From Escherichia marmotae (GTDB lineage: Bacteria > Pseudomonadota > Gammaproteobacteria > Enterobacterales > Enterobacteriaceae): a stretch of DNA of 64,000 nt. Positions 1 through 10,216 of the stretch are shown in pieces (position 1 is the first letter of the stretch; each line of letters begins with the position of its first letter). The position numbers and the translations under genes were made by a program. The notes under the pieces are model-generated. The model was not told the DNA's origin. It did no database searches and worked only from the letters and a program-made list of their open reading frames with translations. Where the stretch lies: contig NZ_CP025981.1 of the NCBI RefSeq assembly GCF_002900365.1, positions 1 through 64,000 of the forward strand, read 5' to 3'.

Positions 1-978
1 GTGGATAAGTCGTCCGGTGAGCTGGTGACACTGACACCAAACAATAACAACACCGTACAACCTGTGGCGCTGATGCGTCTGGGCGTTTTTGTACCGACCC
101 TTAAATCACTGAAGAACAGTAAAAAAAATACACTGTCACGTACTGATGCCACGGAAGAGCTGACACGTCTTTCCCTGGCCCGTGCTGAGGGATTCGATAA
201 GGTTGAGATCACCGGCCCCCGCCTGGATATGGATAACGATTTCAAGACCTGGGTGGGGATCATTCATTCCTTTGCCCGCCATAACGTGATTGGTGACAAA
301 GTTGAACTGCCTTTTGTTGAGTTTGCAAAACTGTGTGGTATACCTTCAAGCCAGTCATCCCGCAGGCTGCGTGAGCGCATCAGCCCTTCCCTGAAGCGCA
401 TTGCCGGTACCGTGATCTCGTTTTCCCGTACCGATGAGAAGCACACCCGGGAATACATCACCCATCTGGTACAGTCAGCCTACTACGATACTGAGCGGGA
501 TATTGTTCAGTTACAGGCTGATCCCCGCCTGTTTGAACTGTACCAGTTTGACAGAAAAGTCCTTCTCCAGCTTAAGGCGATTAATGCCCTGAAGCGACGG
601 GAGTCCGCCCAGGCACTCTACACCTTTATAGAGAGCCTGCCCCGGGATCCGGCACCGATATCGCTGGCGCGGCTGCGTGCACGCCTCAATCTGAAGTCTC
701 CTGTATTTTCCCAGAACCAGACGGTCAGACGGGCAATGGAGCAGCTGCGCGAGATTGGATATCTTGATTACACGGAGATCCAGCGGGGGCGGACAAAACT
801 CTTCTGCATTCACTACCGGCGTCCCCGGTTAAAAGCACCGAATGATGAGAGTAAGGAAAATCCGTTGCCACCTTCACCTGCGGAAAAAGTCAGTCCGGAG
901 ATGGCGGAGAAACTTGCCCTGCTTGAAAAACTGGGCATCACGCTGGATGACCTGGAAAAACTCTTCAAATCCCGCTGA
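1..978 (+). CDS. repA: RepFIB replication initiator RepA
   Basis: Replication initiator of the RepFIB (IncFIB) family, a Rep_3-type protein that binds iterons and opens the origin. I recognise the whole 325-residue protein as the RepFIB RepA type. It has an N-terminal PNNNNTVQPVALMRLGVFVP stretch, a central winged-helix region (about residues 75-260) and a Lys/Glu-rich C-terminus ending LEKLFKSR. The start codon is GTG at base 1, so any promoter or upstream iterons lie outside the window. Iteron-like repeats follow directly after the stop, as in P307-type RepFIB. The window beginning exactly at repA suggests the plasmid record was rotated to this gene. The reading frame is intact, so this is the likely active replicon in this part of the plasmid; the RepFIIA origin near 24 kb has no initiator beside it. 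Confidence 0.95.
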   Translation: MDKSSGELVTLTPNNNNTVQPVALMRLGVFVPTLKSLKNSKKNTLSRTDATEELTRLSLARAEGFDKVEITGPRLDMDNDFKTWVGIIHSFARHNVIGDKVELPFVEFAKLCGIPSSQSSRRLRERISPSLKRIAGTVISFSRTDEKHTREYITHLVQSAYYDTERDIVQLQADPRLFELYQFDRKVLLQLKAINALKRRESAQALYTFIESLPRDPAPISLARLRARLNLKSPVFSQNQTVRRAMEQLREIGYLDYTEIQRGRTKLFCIHYRRPRLKAPNDESKENPLPPSPAEKVSPEMAEKLALLEKLGITLDDLEKLFKSR

Positions 979-984
979 ACTGTA

Positions 985-1240
985 GTCAGTGAAGAGTGCT
1001 CCTTTGCTGACTACAGCTTATATTATCAGGTGCAGTGAGTGGTCTGCTCACTGCAGTTTATATTCAGTTTCCTGCAGTGCTGCCTGTAGCTGAGCTGCCA
1101 TCTGCCTGTCCCTTACGTGAGTCACCCCGTAACCTGATGCTGAGGCATTGCTCCCTTCATAAAACATGGTTTACTCACTACAGCTTATCTACCTGCTCCA
1201 GCTTATGTTATGTCTGTTCTGCTGACCACTGCTTATATAA
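985..1240 (+). repeat. RepFIB downstream iterons
   Basis: A run of degenerate repeats with consensus close to CTSACTACAGCTTAT. Copies lie at 1007-1021, 1047-1061, 1174-1188, 1192-1206 and 1221-1236, and a partial inverted copy lies just after repA near 979-996. Their position immediately after a RepFIB repA matches the downstream iteron set of that family, which binds RepA and helps control copy number. A small open frame across these repeats has no protein features and I do not treat it as a gene. Confidence 0.75.
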
Positions 1241-1250
1241 GGAAGTGCCG

Positions 1251-1991
1251 TTACTTCAGGGGAGGCAGTGTACGTAGGATCTCCGCAGCATCCCGCCCGT
1301 CACCTGTGAAAGGCACTGCCAGCGTGGCAGCCATATCCAGTGCAAACACTCTGGTATAAACCTCCATCGAACGTGGATCCCTGTGACCAGCCAGTGCCTG
1401 GATGACTTTCCGGGGCTGGCGGTGATAGAGCATGTGCATGATATAGCTGTGCCGGAAGGTATGTGGTGTGACCGGAATCGAAAAGTGCACCCCGTCAGCT
1501 TCGGCCCGCTTCACTGCCTGTTTCAGCCAGTTCCGCATCGTTTCATCCGTCACAGCCCATAACGGTGCACGGCGCCGGGGCCGGGTGGTGATCATCCAGC
1601 TCTCCATCTGCCTGACATAGCTTATATCCGTCAGCGGGACCAGGCGGACTTCATCTTTTGGAGGGCGCCCGCGTCGCGCACGCACTTTTTCGGACAGGAT
1701 CCGCACAAACGGTCTTGCTCCATCCAGGTCAAATGATTCCGGCGTCAGCATCCGGGCTTCGCCAATACGCATTCCGGTATTCCAGAGGGTGGCGAACAGC
1801 ATATGGTGACGCTGATCCGGCATATAGAAAAGAAGGGCACTCACTTCCGGGGCCAGCAGGTAGGCCGGTGTGGCCCCTGTGGAAGTGGCCATTCTTCTCA
1901 GGGAGAGCGCTGTTGCAAAATCCCCCCCCGGCGCAATGGGTAACAGGGAGACGCGTTCTGGTGAATTCTGCAGGCGAATGACATTGTTCAT
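1251..1991 (-). CDS. RepFIB-associated tyrosine recombinase
   Basis: A 246-residue site-specific recombinase of the tyrosine (phage-integrase) family, the type usually encoded convergently beside RepFIB repA and related to the F plasmid resolvase ResD. Active-site elements are visible in order: Arg in the TGMRIGEAR motif (about residue 75), a Lys-containing beta-hairpin around VRARRGRPPKDEVRLVPL, HTFRH near residue 180, a GHRDPRS box and the Tyr of MEVYTRVF. Such enzymes resolve plasmid multimers or act on adjacent sites. It ends within the iteron region, consistent with the RepFIB cassette. It appears intact and starts with ATG at 1991. The exact recombination site is not identified. Confidence 0.85.
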   Translation of the reverse strand: MNNVIRLQNSPERVSLLPIAPGGDFATALSLRRMATSTGATPAYLLAPEVSALLFYMPDQRHHMLFATLWNTGMRIGEARMLTPESFDLDGARPFVRILSEKVRARRGRPPKDEVRLVPLTDISYVRQMESWMITTRPRRRAPLWAVTDETMRNWLKQAVKRAEADGVHFSIPVTPHTFRHSYIMHMLYHRQPRKVIQALAGHRDPRSMEVYTRVFALDMAATLAVPFTGDGRDAAEILRTLPPLK

Positions 1992-2866
1992 GAGTTATTT
2001 TTCACGTAGCACACGCACTGTTTATGGATACAGGTATTCTGACCTGAACGCTCGGATCCTTCCACGACAATAAATCGCAGCGCGCGGATCCTTTTGTTTG
2101 CTTATCACGCATTATTGCGGGTAAAACCAAATACGTAAAGGTACGTTTTGCAGCAGGGATCCCGTATTAAGCCAGTCGTGGCACGGGCTGAGGGCTGGTT
2201 TGCCGTTTTTGGGAGAATTGGGAGAATTCACCAATACCAAAAAAAATGCAGTTCTTATCCCACAAACTATCTGAACTTTGCCGACACGCTTGCCAGGAAG
2301 ATTTGGCAGTCAGAAGATTGACGACCTGCTCACGGTTCAGGGAAAAATCTTATTGTCCATGTTTAAAATTTATAGATGACATATTTGCTACCTCGAGTAA
2401 ACGTTGACATCCGGGCCATCTGCGTGTTCGATGCTGGTGACGTTAAAGAGGGATATCATCGGGATAACTGTCCCTTGCCGTCAGATACACGTGGGTTTGA
2501 GCGGCGGGTGGAATTTATGCCCTGTGCCACTGCGGCAACGTCATCATTAGTATTGCAAGAGCGCCAGTTCTGATCCTGATGAAACTCCCTGCTTTATACC
2601 GCACGTCAAACTATTTTTTCGCAGAAAATAAGCGTTATTCACTGGCTGTGATGGGTATTATTGTGGCAGGCTGCAAACCGTTCAGGTAAACACCTGACGT
2701 TGATTTTATAAATTATGGTTAAATTATGACAGCAACATCATAAATATTTATGTAAAAATTAACGCATACGTTTTTATTATTACAACCTCTGCATTCTGGA
2801 AACATACCAGCACAAAAAGTATCTGACTTATCAAGCATTGCCGCGTAGCTCTGAGGCCCACCGTAT
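1992..2866. other. Intergenic region with no recognisable gene
   Basis: About 870 bases without a convincing gene. Two GGATCC-containing stretches lie near 2053-2093, and the rest becomes AT-rich toward the following leucine-rich-repeat gene. One open frame of 65 codons (2376-2573) has no initiation signal or protein pattern I can support. I see no RNA gene here. Confidence 0.5.
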
Positions 2867-4022
2867 ATGTCATTATCAAAAATTTACTATCATCCTCAAT
2901 CCCAGTATCAAAATCATGCACTGAATGATTCTAAGCTACTGGCAAAAGATATCATTTCCGAAAAAAGCGAAAAAATCGATACAGCTAATCTCATCAGCTC
3001 TTTTCCAAAGCATTTTCTTGATATCGTGATGCAACTCCAGCCTTCTGTTGTTCATAGTTGTTGGAAAACCCCCATCCAGAAGAATGGCAATTATGTTACC
3101 CTCGAATACACCAGTGGCGGCACGGCGATACTGCGCTCATACTTTGACGATAACCTGACACAAGTTAAAATATTAAAACCTACCGATACTCTTTATCCCC
3201 TGATCCATAAAGGGCTTGAGATTGCTGATACCGACTATTTTGCCAAACTTAATGAATGGAAAAAACTGAATCCATTGCCCAGTGAAGATAGAGAGGAATT
3301 TGTCAGCAGAGTCATTTACTGCATGGCCACCCACTTAAAATTACTGGATGTTTCTAACCTCGGGATTACATTTCTTCCCCCCTTACCAGATTCAATTACC
3401 GAACTTAATGCCAGATATAATAAACTTATTGCCATTTCTGATTTGCCAAAAACATTGAAAAAGCTCACTGTCTGGTCTAACCAAATAATTTATCTACCTG
3501 AGGATTTGCCTGCCGAATTAGAAATTTTAAATGCAGGAAATAATCTCATTAGTTATATTTCATTGCTACCTAAAAAACTGCAAAAGCTTGATTTGAGCTA
3601 TAATAACCTGGAGGTAATAATAGCTTTACCAGATACCGTAACCACATTTATTTTTAAAGAAAAATAAAATCAAAAAATATTTTGATTTCCCGCATTGATG
3701 AAAACACTGGAAATTGCAAACAACGAATTAAAATATTTACCCAACTTCCCTGAAAATACCACCAAAATTAATGTCGGCAGAAATAAATTAACTGCCATCT
3801 CCCCCCTTACCGAAAAAAATCTATAGCCTGAACTTTAGTCATAATCTGGTGACACAGGCACCAGTACTACCAACATCATTACGGGAAATCGATGCCCGGT
3901 TTAATATGATCGAAAAATTGCCGGTACTGAACTCAACTGTGAAACAGGTCGATTTCACCTGTAACAACCTGTTATCGATACCCGTGTCTTATCTCAGACA
4001 TTCATCAGACTGGCACTTCTGA
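2867..4022 (+). pseudogene. Decayed leucine-rich-repeat effector-like gene (no NEL domain)
   Basis: The first frame (2867-3667) gives 266 residues. An N-terminal globular region of about 120 residues is followed by a helical segment like the one preceding LRRs in IpaH/SlrP proteins (LNEWKKLNPLPSEDREEFVS). After that come 20-residue leucine-rich repeats of the bacterial LPX type (for example LKLLDVSNLGITFLPPLP). The frame stops in an A-rich tract near 3667. LRRs continue in other frames from about 3698 (MKTLEIANNELKYLPNFP) and again to a stop at 4022. No E3 ligase (NEL) domain follows; a terminator begins at 4035. The gene therefore looks like a YopM-like or NEL-less relative of SspH/SlrP/IpaH that has frameshifted. 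I do not recognise an orthologue. Homopolymer sequencing errors could account for part of the damage. Confidence 0.65.
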
Positions 4023-4034
4023 AAACAATCCCCT

Positions 4035-4065
4035 CCCCGGATAAGGAAATATCCGGGGGGTTTTT
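4035..4065 (+). terminator. Rho-independent terminator after the LRR gene
   Basis: A nine-base stem CCCCGGATA / TATCCGGGG with a six-base loop is followed by a T tract (4061-4065). It lies 13 bases after the last LRR frame's stop. Confidence 0.8.
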
Positions 4066-4219
4066 AGATCGGGTTGCTCCTGCGATGCGTTCCCTGGCAG
4101 GCGGATTGTTGCCGCCTCCCCTGAAAAAGGTCTGACAAACGTGTAGCAATCAATTTGCAACAGGTGATAATTGTCCAGTCTGGTTGTACAATTAAACAGA
4201 ACAACAACGGAGGCTGACT

Positions 4220-4444
4220 ATGTTTAACTGCAATTACTCACATGCCAGAGGCAATCTGGCATCGTTGCTCGAAATGGCGGTGGAACAGGGCGTAACGGTT
4301 GAGATCACCCGGCGCAAGGGCGATCCTGCGATTTTGGTCAGCAAAGAAGAGTTCGAGCGTTACCGCAATGCCGCACTCGATGCCGAATTTGCTGACATCA
4401 TCAGCACCCACGGCGAGGTGTATAAGGAACTGGCTGACCGATGA
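4220..4444 (+). CDS. phd: Phd-family antitoxin
   Basis: A 74-residue Phd/YefM-type antitoxin. The N-terminal half forms the DNA-binding dimer domain (residues 1-50, with the typical SHARGNLASLLEMAVEQG and VEITRRKGDPAILVSKEEFERY blocks). The acidic C-terminal tail would bind and neutralise Doc. A strong GGAGG ribosome site precedes the ATG. The stop overlaps the doc start by four bases (ATGA), so the pair is translationally coupled. The upstream AT-rich segment around 4170-4215, with a TTGTACAA palindrome, is a plausible autoregulatory operator (inference). Role: plasmid addiction together with Doc. Confidence 0.92.
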   Translation: MFNCNYSHARGNLASLLEMAVEQGVTVEITRRKGDPAILVSKEEFERYRNAALDAEFADIISTHGEVYKELADR

Positions 4445-4830
4445 AACTTGTCAGCTCACAGGAAGTGGTAGCCTTTCACGACCGTCTGGTGCAGGCTTAT
4501 GGCGGTTTGGCGGGGATGGCAGATCCCTGGCGGGCGGAAGCGATAATTCACCGCGTCCTTAATATGCACCATTACAGCGGCGTGGATGATATCTACGAAC
4601 TGGCCGCGATTTATCTGGTGGCAATATCTCGCGGTCATATTTTCAACGACGGCAATAAGCGCACGGCGTTATTTACCACGCAAGTGTTTTTAAAACGCAA
4701 CGGCATCCATCTGCAACAGAACATCACCGAGGTTCTGATCGACATCACGCTAAAAGCAGCCACCGGGGCATTGCCTCCACACGAACTGGCACAGAGGCTA
4801 CGTGATGTGAGCACACCACAACAGCCCTGA
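4441..4830 (+). CDS. doc: Doc toxin, Fic-fold kinase
   Basis: A 129-residue Doc toxin with the Fic fold. The diagnostic motif HIFNDGNKRTA (about residues 66-76) carries the catalytic His, the Asp and the Asn-Lys-Arg anion-binding part. In characterised Doc proteins this enzyme phosphorylates EF-Tu and halts translation until Phd neutralises it. Length and motif are normal for the family and no damage is visible. It is the second gene of the phd-doc operon and is followed closely by a strong terminator. It should act as a post-segregational stabiliser of the plasmid. Confidence 0.93.
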   Translation: MKLVSSQEVVAFHDRLVQAYGGLAGMADPWRAEAIIHRVLNMHHYSGVDDIYELAAIYLVAISRGHIFNDGNKRTALFTTQVFLKRNGIHLQQNITEVLIDITLKAATGALPPHELAQRLRDVSTPQQP

Positions 4831-4860
4831 ACACTGCTCACTGTCAGTTATGTCATCAAG

Positions 4861-4893
4861 GAAAAAGCCCATCTTTGATAAATGGGCTTTTTC
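4861..4893 (+). terminator. Terminator of phd-doc
   Basis: A 12-base inverted repeat (GAAAAAGCCCAT / ATGGGCTTTTTC) with a short loop and flanking A and T runs, located about 30 bases after the doc stop. It can work in both directions. Confidence 0.85.
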
Positions 4894-4997
4894 AGCGCGT
4901 TAATGTCAGTTAATCCACGTCATTTTGAAGTGGCACACTGAATTTGGCCACCTGAACAGAGGTGATATGCTCACCTCAGAACAACACAGGTGCTCCA

Positions 4998-5300
<303 letters not shown>

Positions 5301-5303
5301 TCG

Positions 5304-6170
5304 GGAAACTAAGAGCGCATTATCCGGTGGTCACACTCTGCCATGTGTTCGGGGTTCATCGCAGCAGCTACAGATACTGGAAAAACCGTCCTGAAAAACC
5401 AGATGGCAGATAGGCTGTATTACGCAGTCAGGTACCTGAGCTACATGGCATCAGCCACGGTTCGGCCGGAGCAAGAAGCATCGCCACAATGGCAACCCGG
5501 AGAGGCTACCAGATGGGACGCTGGCTTGCTGGCAGGCTCATGAAAGAACTGGGGCTGGTCAGCTGTCAGCAGCCGACTCAGCAGTATAAACGTGGTGGTC
5601 ATGAACATGTTGCTATCCCTGACTACCTTGAACGGCAGTTCGCCGTGACCGGGCCAAATCAGGTGTGGTGCGGTGATGTGACCTATATCTGGACGGGTAA
5701 GCGCTGGGCGTACCTTGCCGTTGTTCTCGACCTGTTTGCAAGAAAACCACTGGGCTGGGCCATGTCGTTCTCGCCGGACAGCAGGCTCACCATGAAAGCG
5801 CTGGAAATGGCATGGGAAACCCGTGGTAAGCCCGGCGGGGTGATGTTCCACAGCGATCAGGGCAGTCATTATACGAGCAGGCAGTTCCGGCAGTTATTGT
5901 GGCGATACCAGATCAGGCAGAGTATGAGCCGGCGCGGAAACTGCTGGGATAACAGCCCAATGGAACGCTTCTTCAGGAGTCTGAAGAACGAATCGAATGG
6001 ATGCCGGTGGTGGGTTACGTAAGCTTCAGCGAGGCAGCTCACGCCATAACGGACTATATCGTTGGATATTACAGCGCACTAAGACCGCACGAATATAACG
6101 GTGGGTTACCCCAAACGAATCGGAAAATCGATACTGGAAAAACTCTAACTTGGTGGCCAGTTTTTGTTGA
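5304..6170 (+). pseudogene. IS911 orfB transposase, broken
   Basis: Catalytic half of the IS911 transposase (rve/DDE fold). The frame is interrupted by an in-frame TAG at 5411-5413 (DGR-stop-AVLRSQV). It is broken again by a five-base insertion near 5993 (after the ESLKNE region) and by a lost C near 6110. The DDE blocks remain readable: GDVTYIWTGKRWAYLAVVLD, FHSDQGSHYTS and WDNSPMERFF. No functional transposase can be made without repair. Confidence 0.88.
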
Positions 6171-6203
6171 CCACTTCATACCGGGAAAGACAGTCAGATT
6201 GAT

Positions 6204-8645
6204 GTGATATCTTCATCAGAGGCTGTAGGCATTGAAATTTCTAATACCGCTGAGTTTACAGGACGGGGGCAGATTCATGTTATTGGTAGCGGGAGCTGGG
6301 TTAGTAGCACAGGAATACAGAGCACGGGTACAATAGATCGGTCTTCCATGCTTCTTGATGAAACCAGTAATATTCAGGTTGAGTCCACAGGGGAAAAAAG
6401 AGATGCGTATGGCGTTTATGCGCAGCAGTACAACTCTACAAAAGAACTACAACAGCTTGGCATTATTGAGGTAACAAGCCGCAGTGGACGTGCAACCGCG
6501 ATATTAAGTTCCGACAATTCTTCAACATCCACAACTATTCTTCATGATAAAAATGGCCAGATTACGGTGAATGGCGACGGAAATGCCGCTGGCATAAAAG
6601 TGAACCAGTCGAAGGAGGCAAATCTCACTTCGCGCGGAATTATCACCGTTAATAGTGGTAGTGGCATGGCCCAGGGGATCGCTGTCTCAGAAAGCGCTAA
6701 AACCATCGTCACCCATACTGGCGAGATGACTATTAATGGTAAAAATGGCAGTGCAGGGATTTACGTTCAGCATAGTAAAAATATCAATGACATCTCCGTA
6801 AAAAACAGTGGGATTATTAATCTGGAAGATTATGGCGATGGTATTTATATCATTTCGCCGGTGCAAAATGATGGCACTCTGGAAATTACCAATGTTGGCG
6901 GCAAGGGGGCTGAGAACGCAGGCGTTTTCGTCAATACCCCATTTAACGGCTCGAGTCTGAACAACGAAGGAAGTATTGCCGGTGCAAATAATATTGCCGT
7001 TAAAGTGCAGGGGGCCGGTCTGGCAATTGCAAACTCCGGTATTTTGCAGGGGACCATTATGGCTGTTCAGTCTGACGGTGCCGGGGATCAGGCCACATTG
7101 CCGGAGATAGCCCTCAACAACAGCGGCACCTGGCGACTCGTAGCCGATGCGCCGGACTCGCATCTGACCGGAGGGATCGTTAACACCGGCACCCTTGTGT
7201 TTGGTAATAACGACAGCGGCAGCGCAGCCAATCACACGGTGAACGTGGGGAGTAAAGGGCTGACTAACAGCGGGATCATTCACCTTTCCGCAGATGCAGG
7301 CACCGTGGGCAACCAGGTAACCATTGACGGTGACTATCAGAGCACGGGCGGGAAGATAATCTTTAACTCTGAACTTCACGATGATGAGCATTCCCGAACC
7401 GATCATCTGCATATCATCGGTGATGTGCTGGAAGGGGATACAAAAGTCACGGTGAACAACATTGGCGGTAAGGGCGAGCAGACCATTGAGGGGATTAACC
7501 TTATCACGCTTGCGGGAACGGCAACCGGGACTTTTACTCAGGACGGGCGCGTGGTGGCAGGAGCGTATGAATACTTCCTGCATCCGGTCGATGGCGGCTG
7601 GGCGCTGAAATCGTCTGCACCACCCGGACCAGGTCCGGATGACCCTGATGAACCGGTTGATCCGGATAATCCGCAGCCCGGCCCCGATGAACCCGTACCT
7701 CCGGTGCCGCCGCAGCCTCAGCCCGAACCGCCTGCGCCTCCTGCACCGCCACAACCGCAGCCACCGGCCCCGGTGAAACCGGTGATGCGCCCGGAAGCGA
7801 TTGCCTATGCGCAGAATCTCCGGCTGGCCAACACCCTGTTTGTCACCCGTGAGGCGCAGCGTCAGGGCGTGGGCGAGTACAGCGACCCGCTGAGCGGCGA
7901 GCACCGCACCTCGAGCCTGTGGCTGACCCAGCAGGGCGGTCACACCACCGCTGAGGACAGCAGCGGGCAACTACGCAGCCAGGCCAACCGCTACACGCTG
8001 CAACTGGGCGGCACGTTGCAGGAATGGCAGACACCGGCCGGTAAGTTCGCGCTGGGGGCGATGGCCGGTTACGGGTATGGCCACGGCAACAGCCATTCGA
8101 CGCTTACCTGCTATCACACGCGCAGTTCGGTGTCGGGCTATAACACCGGGCTGTACGGAACATGGCGGGAGAACGACGGTCACCAGCTGGGCGGTTATGT
8201 CAGCAGTGTGCTGCAGTACAGCTGGCTTGATAACAGCGTCAACGGCGAAGGGCTTGCTGCGGAAGATTACCACTCCCGTGGAGCCACGGTGTCACTGGAA
8301 GGCGGCTACGATGTGGCGGTCTGGCAGAGTGGCGAAAAGGCTGGCGACGCCCTGTACCTGCGCCCGCACGCGCAGGTGGTGTGTATGGGGGTGAAGGCGG
8401 ATGACCACCGGGAGAAAAACGGCACCCTGGTGAGCCAGCATGGCGACGGCAACGTGCTCAGCCGGACAGGCGGTCGCCTGTGGCTGGACAAACAGGTGAC
8501 GGAAACGCAGCGTCTGGAGTCATATGTGGAAGCGAACTGGCTGCACAACCCCCGTGATTTTTGTGCATCGATGGACCGGGTTGCAGACTGCCAGGCGGGC
8601 AAGAGGAATCAGGGCGAGGTGGTGCTGGGGGTTAATTGGATCTAG
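6204..8645 (+). pseudogene. AIDA/pertactin-like autotransporter, truncated at both ends
   Basis: An 813-codon open frame, type V secretion. The passenger has glycine-, asparagine- and serine-rich beta-helix repeats (about residues 1-450). A long Pro/Asp/Gln-rich linker follows (about 470-525), then an autotransporter beta-barrel (from about residue 540, with NRYTLQLGGTLQEW and LGAMAGYGYGHGNSHS). The frame begins directly after IS911, so the signal peptide and start of the passenger are missing. At the 3' end it stops after VVLGVNWI, roughly 40 residues short of where this barrel family ends, and lacks the final strands with a terminal aromatic residue. An IS256 element starts 32 bases later. 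It is therefore most likely non-functional. I do not recognise the specific adhesin. Confidence 0.85.
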
Positions 8646-8676
8646 TGAATCGAATCAAGCGGGCGATTCTGCCACT

Positions 8677-9991
8677 GAGCCTGTTTAAGATTCTGTGTAA
8701 ATGCCTTTTCTCAGAAGTGACCGTCCAGGCGGTCACCGAACTCGATAATAAAGCGGCTCATTGCCATTCGCCAGTCCTTCAACGGCATCGTCCATTTCTG
8801 GGACGCAGACTGGATTGCCAGCCACACCACTTTTTTCACCGAGTCGTCTGTCGGGAACACTTTACGCTTTTTGAGCGCATGGCGGATCACGCTGTTTAGC
8901 GACTCGATGGCATTCGTCGTATAGATCACTTTGCGGATGTCCGTTGGATAAGCGAAGAACGTGGCAAGATTCGGCCAGTTAGCCTGCCAGCTTCGGCTTA
9001 TCTGAGGATAGCGACAGTCCCAGGCCGCAGCGAACGCTTCCAGTGCCTGCTGGCCTGCCTCTTCCGTGGGAGCCTGATAAATCGCTTTCAGGTCGCGAGT
9101 GACGGCTTTGTAGTCCTTCCATGACACGAAGCGCAGGCTGTTGCGCACCATATGCACGATGCATAACTGGATGCGGGCCTTCGGATATACTGTGTTGATG
9201 GCATCCGGGAAGCCTTTCAGGCCATCCACACAGGCGATGAGGATATCGTTCAGACCGCGGTTTTTCAGTTCAGTCAGCACATTGAGCCAGAACTTCGCCC
9301 CTTCATTTTCGGCCAGCCACATACCCAGCAGTTCTTTCTGACCTTCGATATTGATGCCCAGTGCCAGGAACACCGATTTGTTGATGACGCGACTGTCCTG
9401 CCGAACTTTCAGGACGATACAGTCAAGATAAACAATGGGGTAAACAGCATCCAGTGGTCGGTTTTGCCATTCTACAACCTGCTCCATCACGGCATCGGTA
9501 ACCTTTGATATCAGTGCCGGTGAAACATCTGCGTCATACAGTTCTTTGAACGCAGCAGCTATCTCACGGGTGGTCATCCCTTTGGCATACAACGAGAGGA
9601 TCTGGTTATCCATCCCGGTAATACGGGTCTGATTTTTCTTTACCAGTTGTGGTTCGAAGGTACCGTCACGATCGCGCGGAGTACGCAGTTCCAGTGGACC
9701 GTCGCCTGTGATAACGGTCTTTGTGGAAAAACCGTTGCGGGAGTTAGCTCCTGGTCTGGACTGATTTTTCTCATACCCAGGATGGTGTGTCATCTCTGCA
9801 TTGAGAGCGGCTTCAACGCTGAGCTTTTTCAGCAGCCGATCAAACTGACTGAGGTCTTCAGGGGTTTTGAGGTTTTTGGCCAGTTCGTTAGCCAGAGCCT
9901 GTAACTGTTTTTCGTCCATAAATTAACCTTCATTTGATGCTGGATTGAACATATCAAAATCAGGCAATTACACAAATCTATGTACAGGCTC
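8677..9991 (-). mobile_element. IS256-family element, copy 1
   Basis: A 1315-base element bounded by imperfect inverted ends that begin GAGCCTGT and share a TGTGTAA.TGCCT core. It contains one intact transposase on the minus strand. The second copy at 41611-42925 encodes an identical transposase and shares its right-hand flank, so one copy arose by duplication rather than transposition. No 8-9-base target repeat flanks this copy. Confidence 0.88.
8711..9919 (-). CDS. IS256-family transposase
   Basis: A 402-residue Mutator/IS256-family transposase of the IS285/IS1414 type. The typical signature ELRTPRDRDGTFEPQLV lies at about residues 76-92. The catalytic region includes YLDCIVLKVR, LIACVDGLKGFPDAI and VHMVRNSLRFVSWKDYK, and the C-terminal YTTNAIESLNSVIR block carries the catalytic Glu. 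The start ATG at 9919 gives full family length. The protein appears intact and is identical to the copy at 41645-42853. Confidence 0.95.
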   Translation of the reverse strand: MDEKQLQALANELAKNLKTPEDLSQFDRLLKKLSVEAALNAEMTHHPGYEKNQSRPGANSRNGFSTKTVITGDGPLELRTPRDRDGTFEPQLVKKNQTRITGMDNQILSLYAKGMTTREIAAAFKELYDADVSPALISKVTDAVMEQVVEWQNRPLDAVYPIVYLDCIVLKVRQDSRVINKSVFLALGINIEGQKELLGMWLAENEGAKFWLNVLTELKNRGLNDILIACVDGLKGFPDAINTVYPKARIQLCIVHMVRNSLRFVSWKDYKAVTRDLKAIYQAPTEEAGQQALEAFAAAWDCRYPQISRSWQANWPNLATFFAYPTDIRKVIYTTNAIESLNSVIRHALKKRKVFPTDDSVKKVVWLAIQSASQKWTMPLKDWRMAMSRFIIEFGDRLDGHF

Positions 9992-10216
9992 GGATCTCCG
10001 ATAAAGCCTTACGCTACAAGGAGCTAACCAGAATCAGTACCTGATCATATTCCCGATATTACCGTCGTCAGTACTTCAACGCCTGCCACAATACCCACGA
10101 TAAAACTTAGCCGGTTGGCTTATCTGAGCTAAAAACCGTTTTGTCAATGCGAGTTGACTATGACGTTACATCAGATCTATAGGTTATGCGATGTGATTAT
10201 GGATGGCTCAGGCTTG
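9992..10216. repeat. Flank duplicated with IS256 and ipaH 3' end
   Basis: These 225 bases, together with the preceding IS256 element and the following ipaH 3' end, recur base for base at 42926-43150 in the same orientation. The segment itself has no gene apart from the last codons and stop of the ipaH gene. The duplicated block is at least 1.5 kb and continues into ipaH. Confidence 0.9.

Noticed and set aside
1035..1277. An 80-codon frame after repA
   Set aside because: It lies over the RepFIB iterons and has no ribosome site or protein pattern.
6687..7970. A 427-codon open frame antisense to the autotransporter
   Set aside because: It mirrors the GC-rich passenger, linker and barrel codons of the sense gene, has no start signal or domain, and is a shadow frame.
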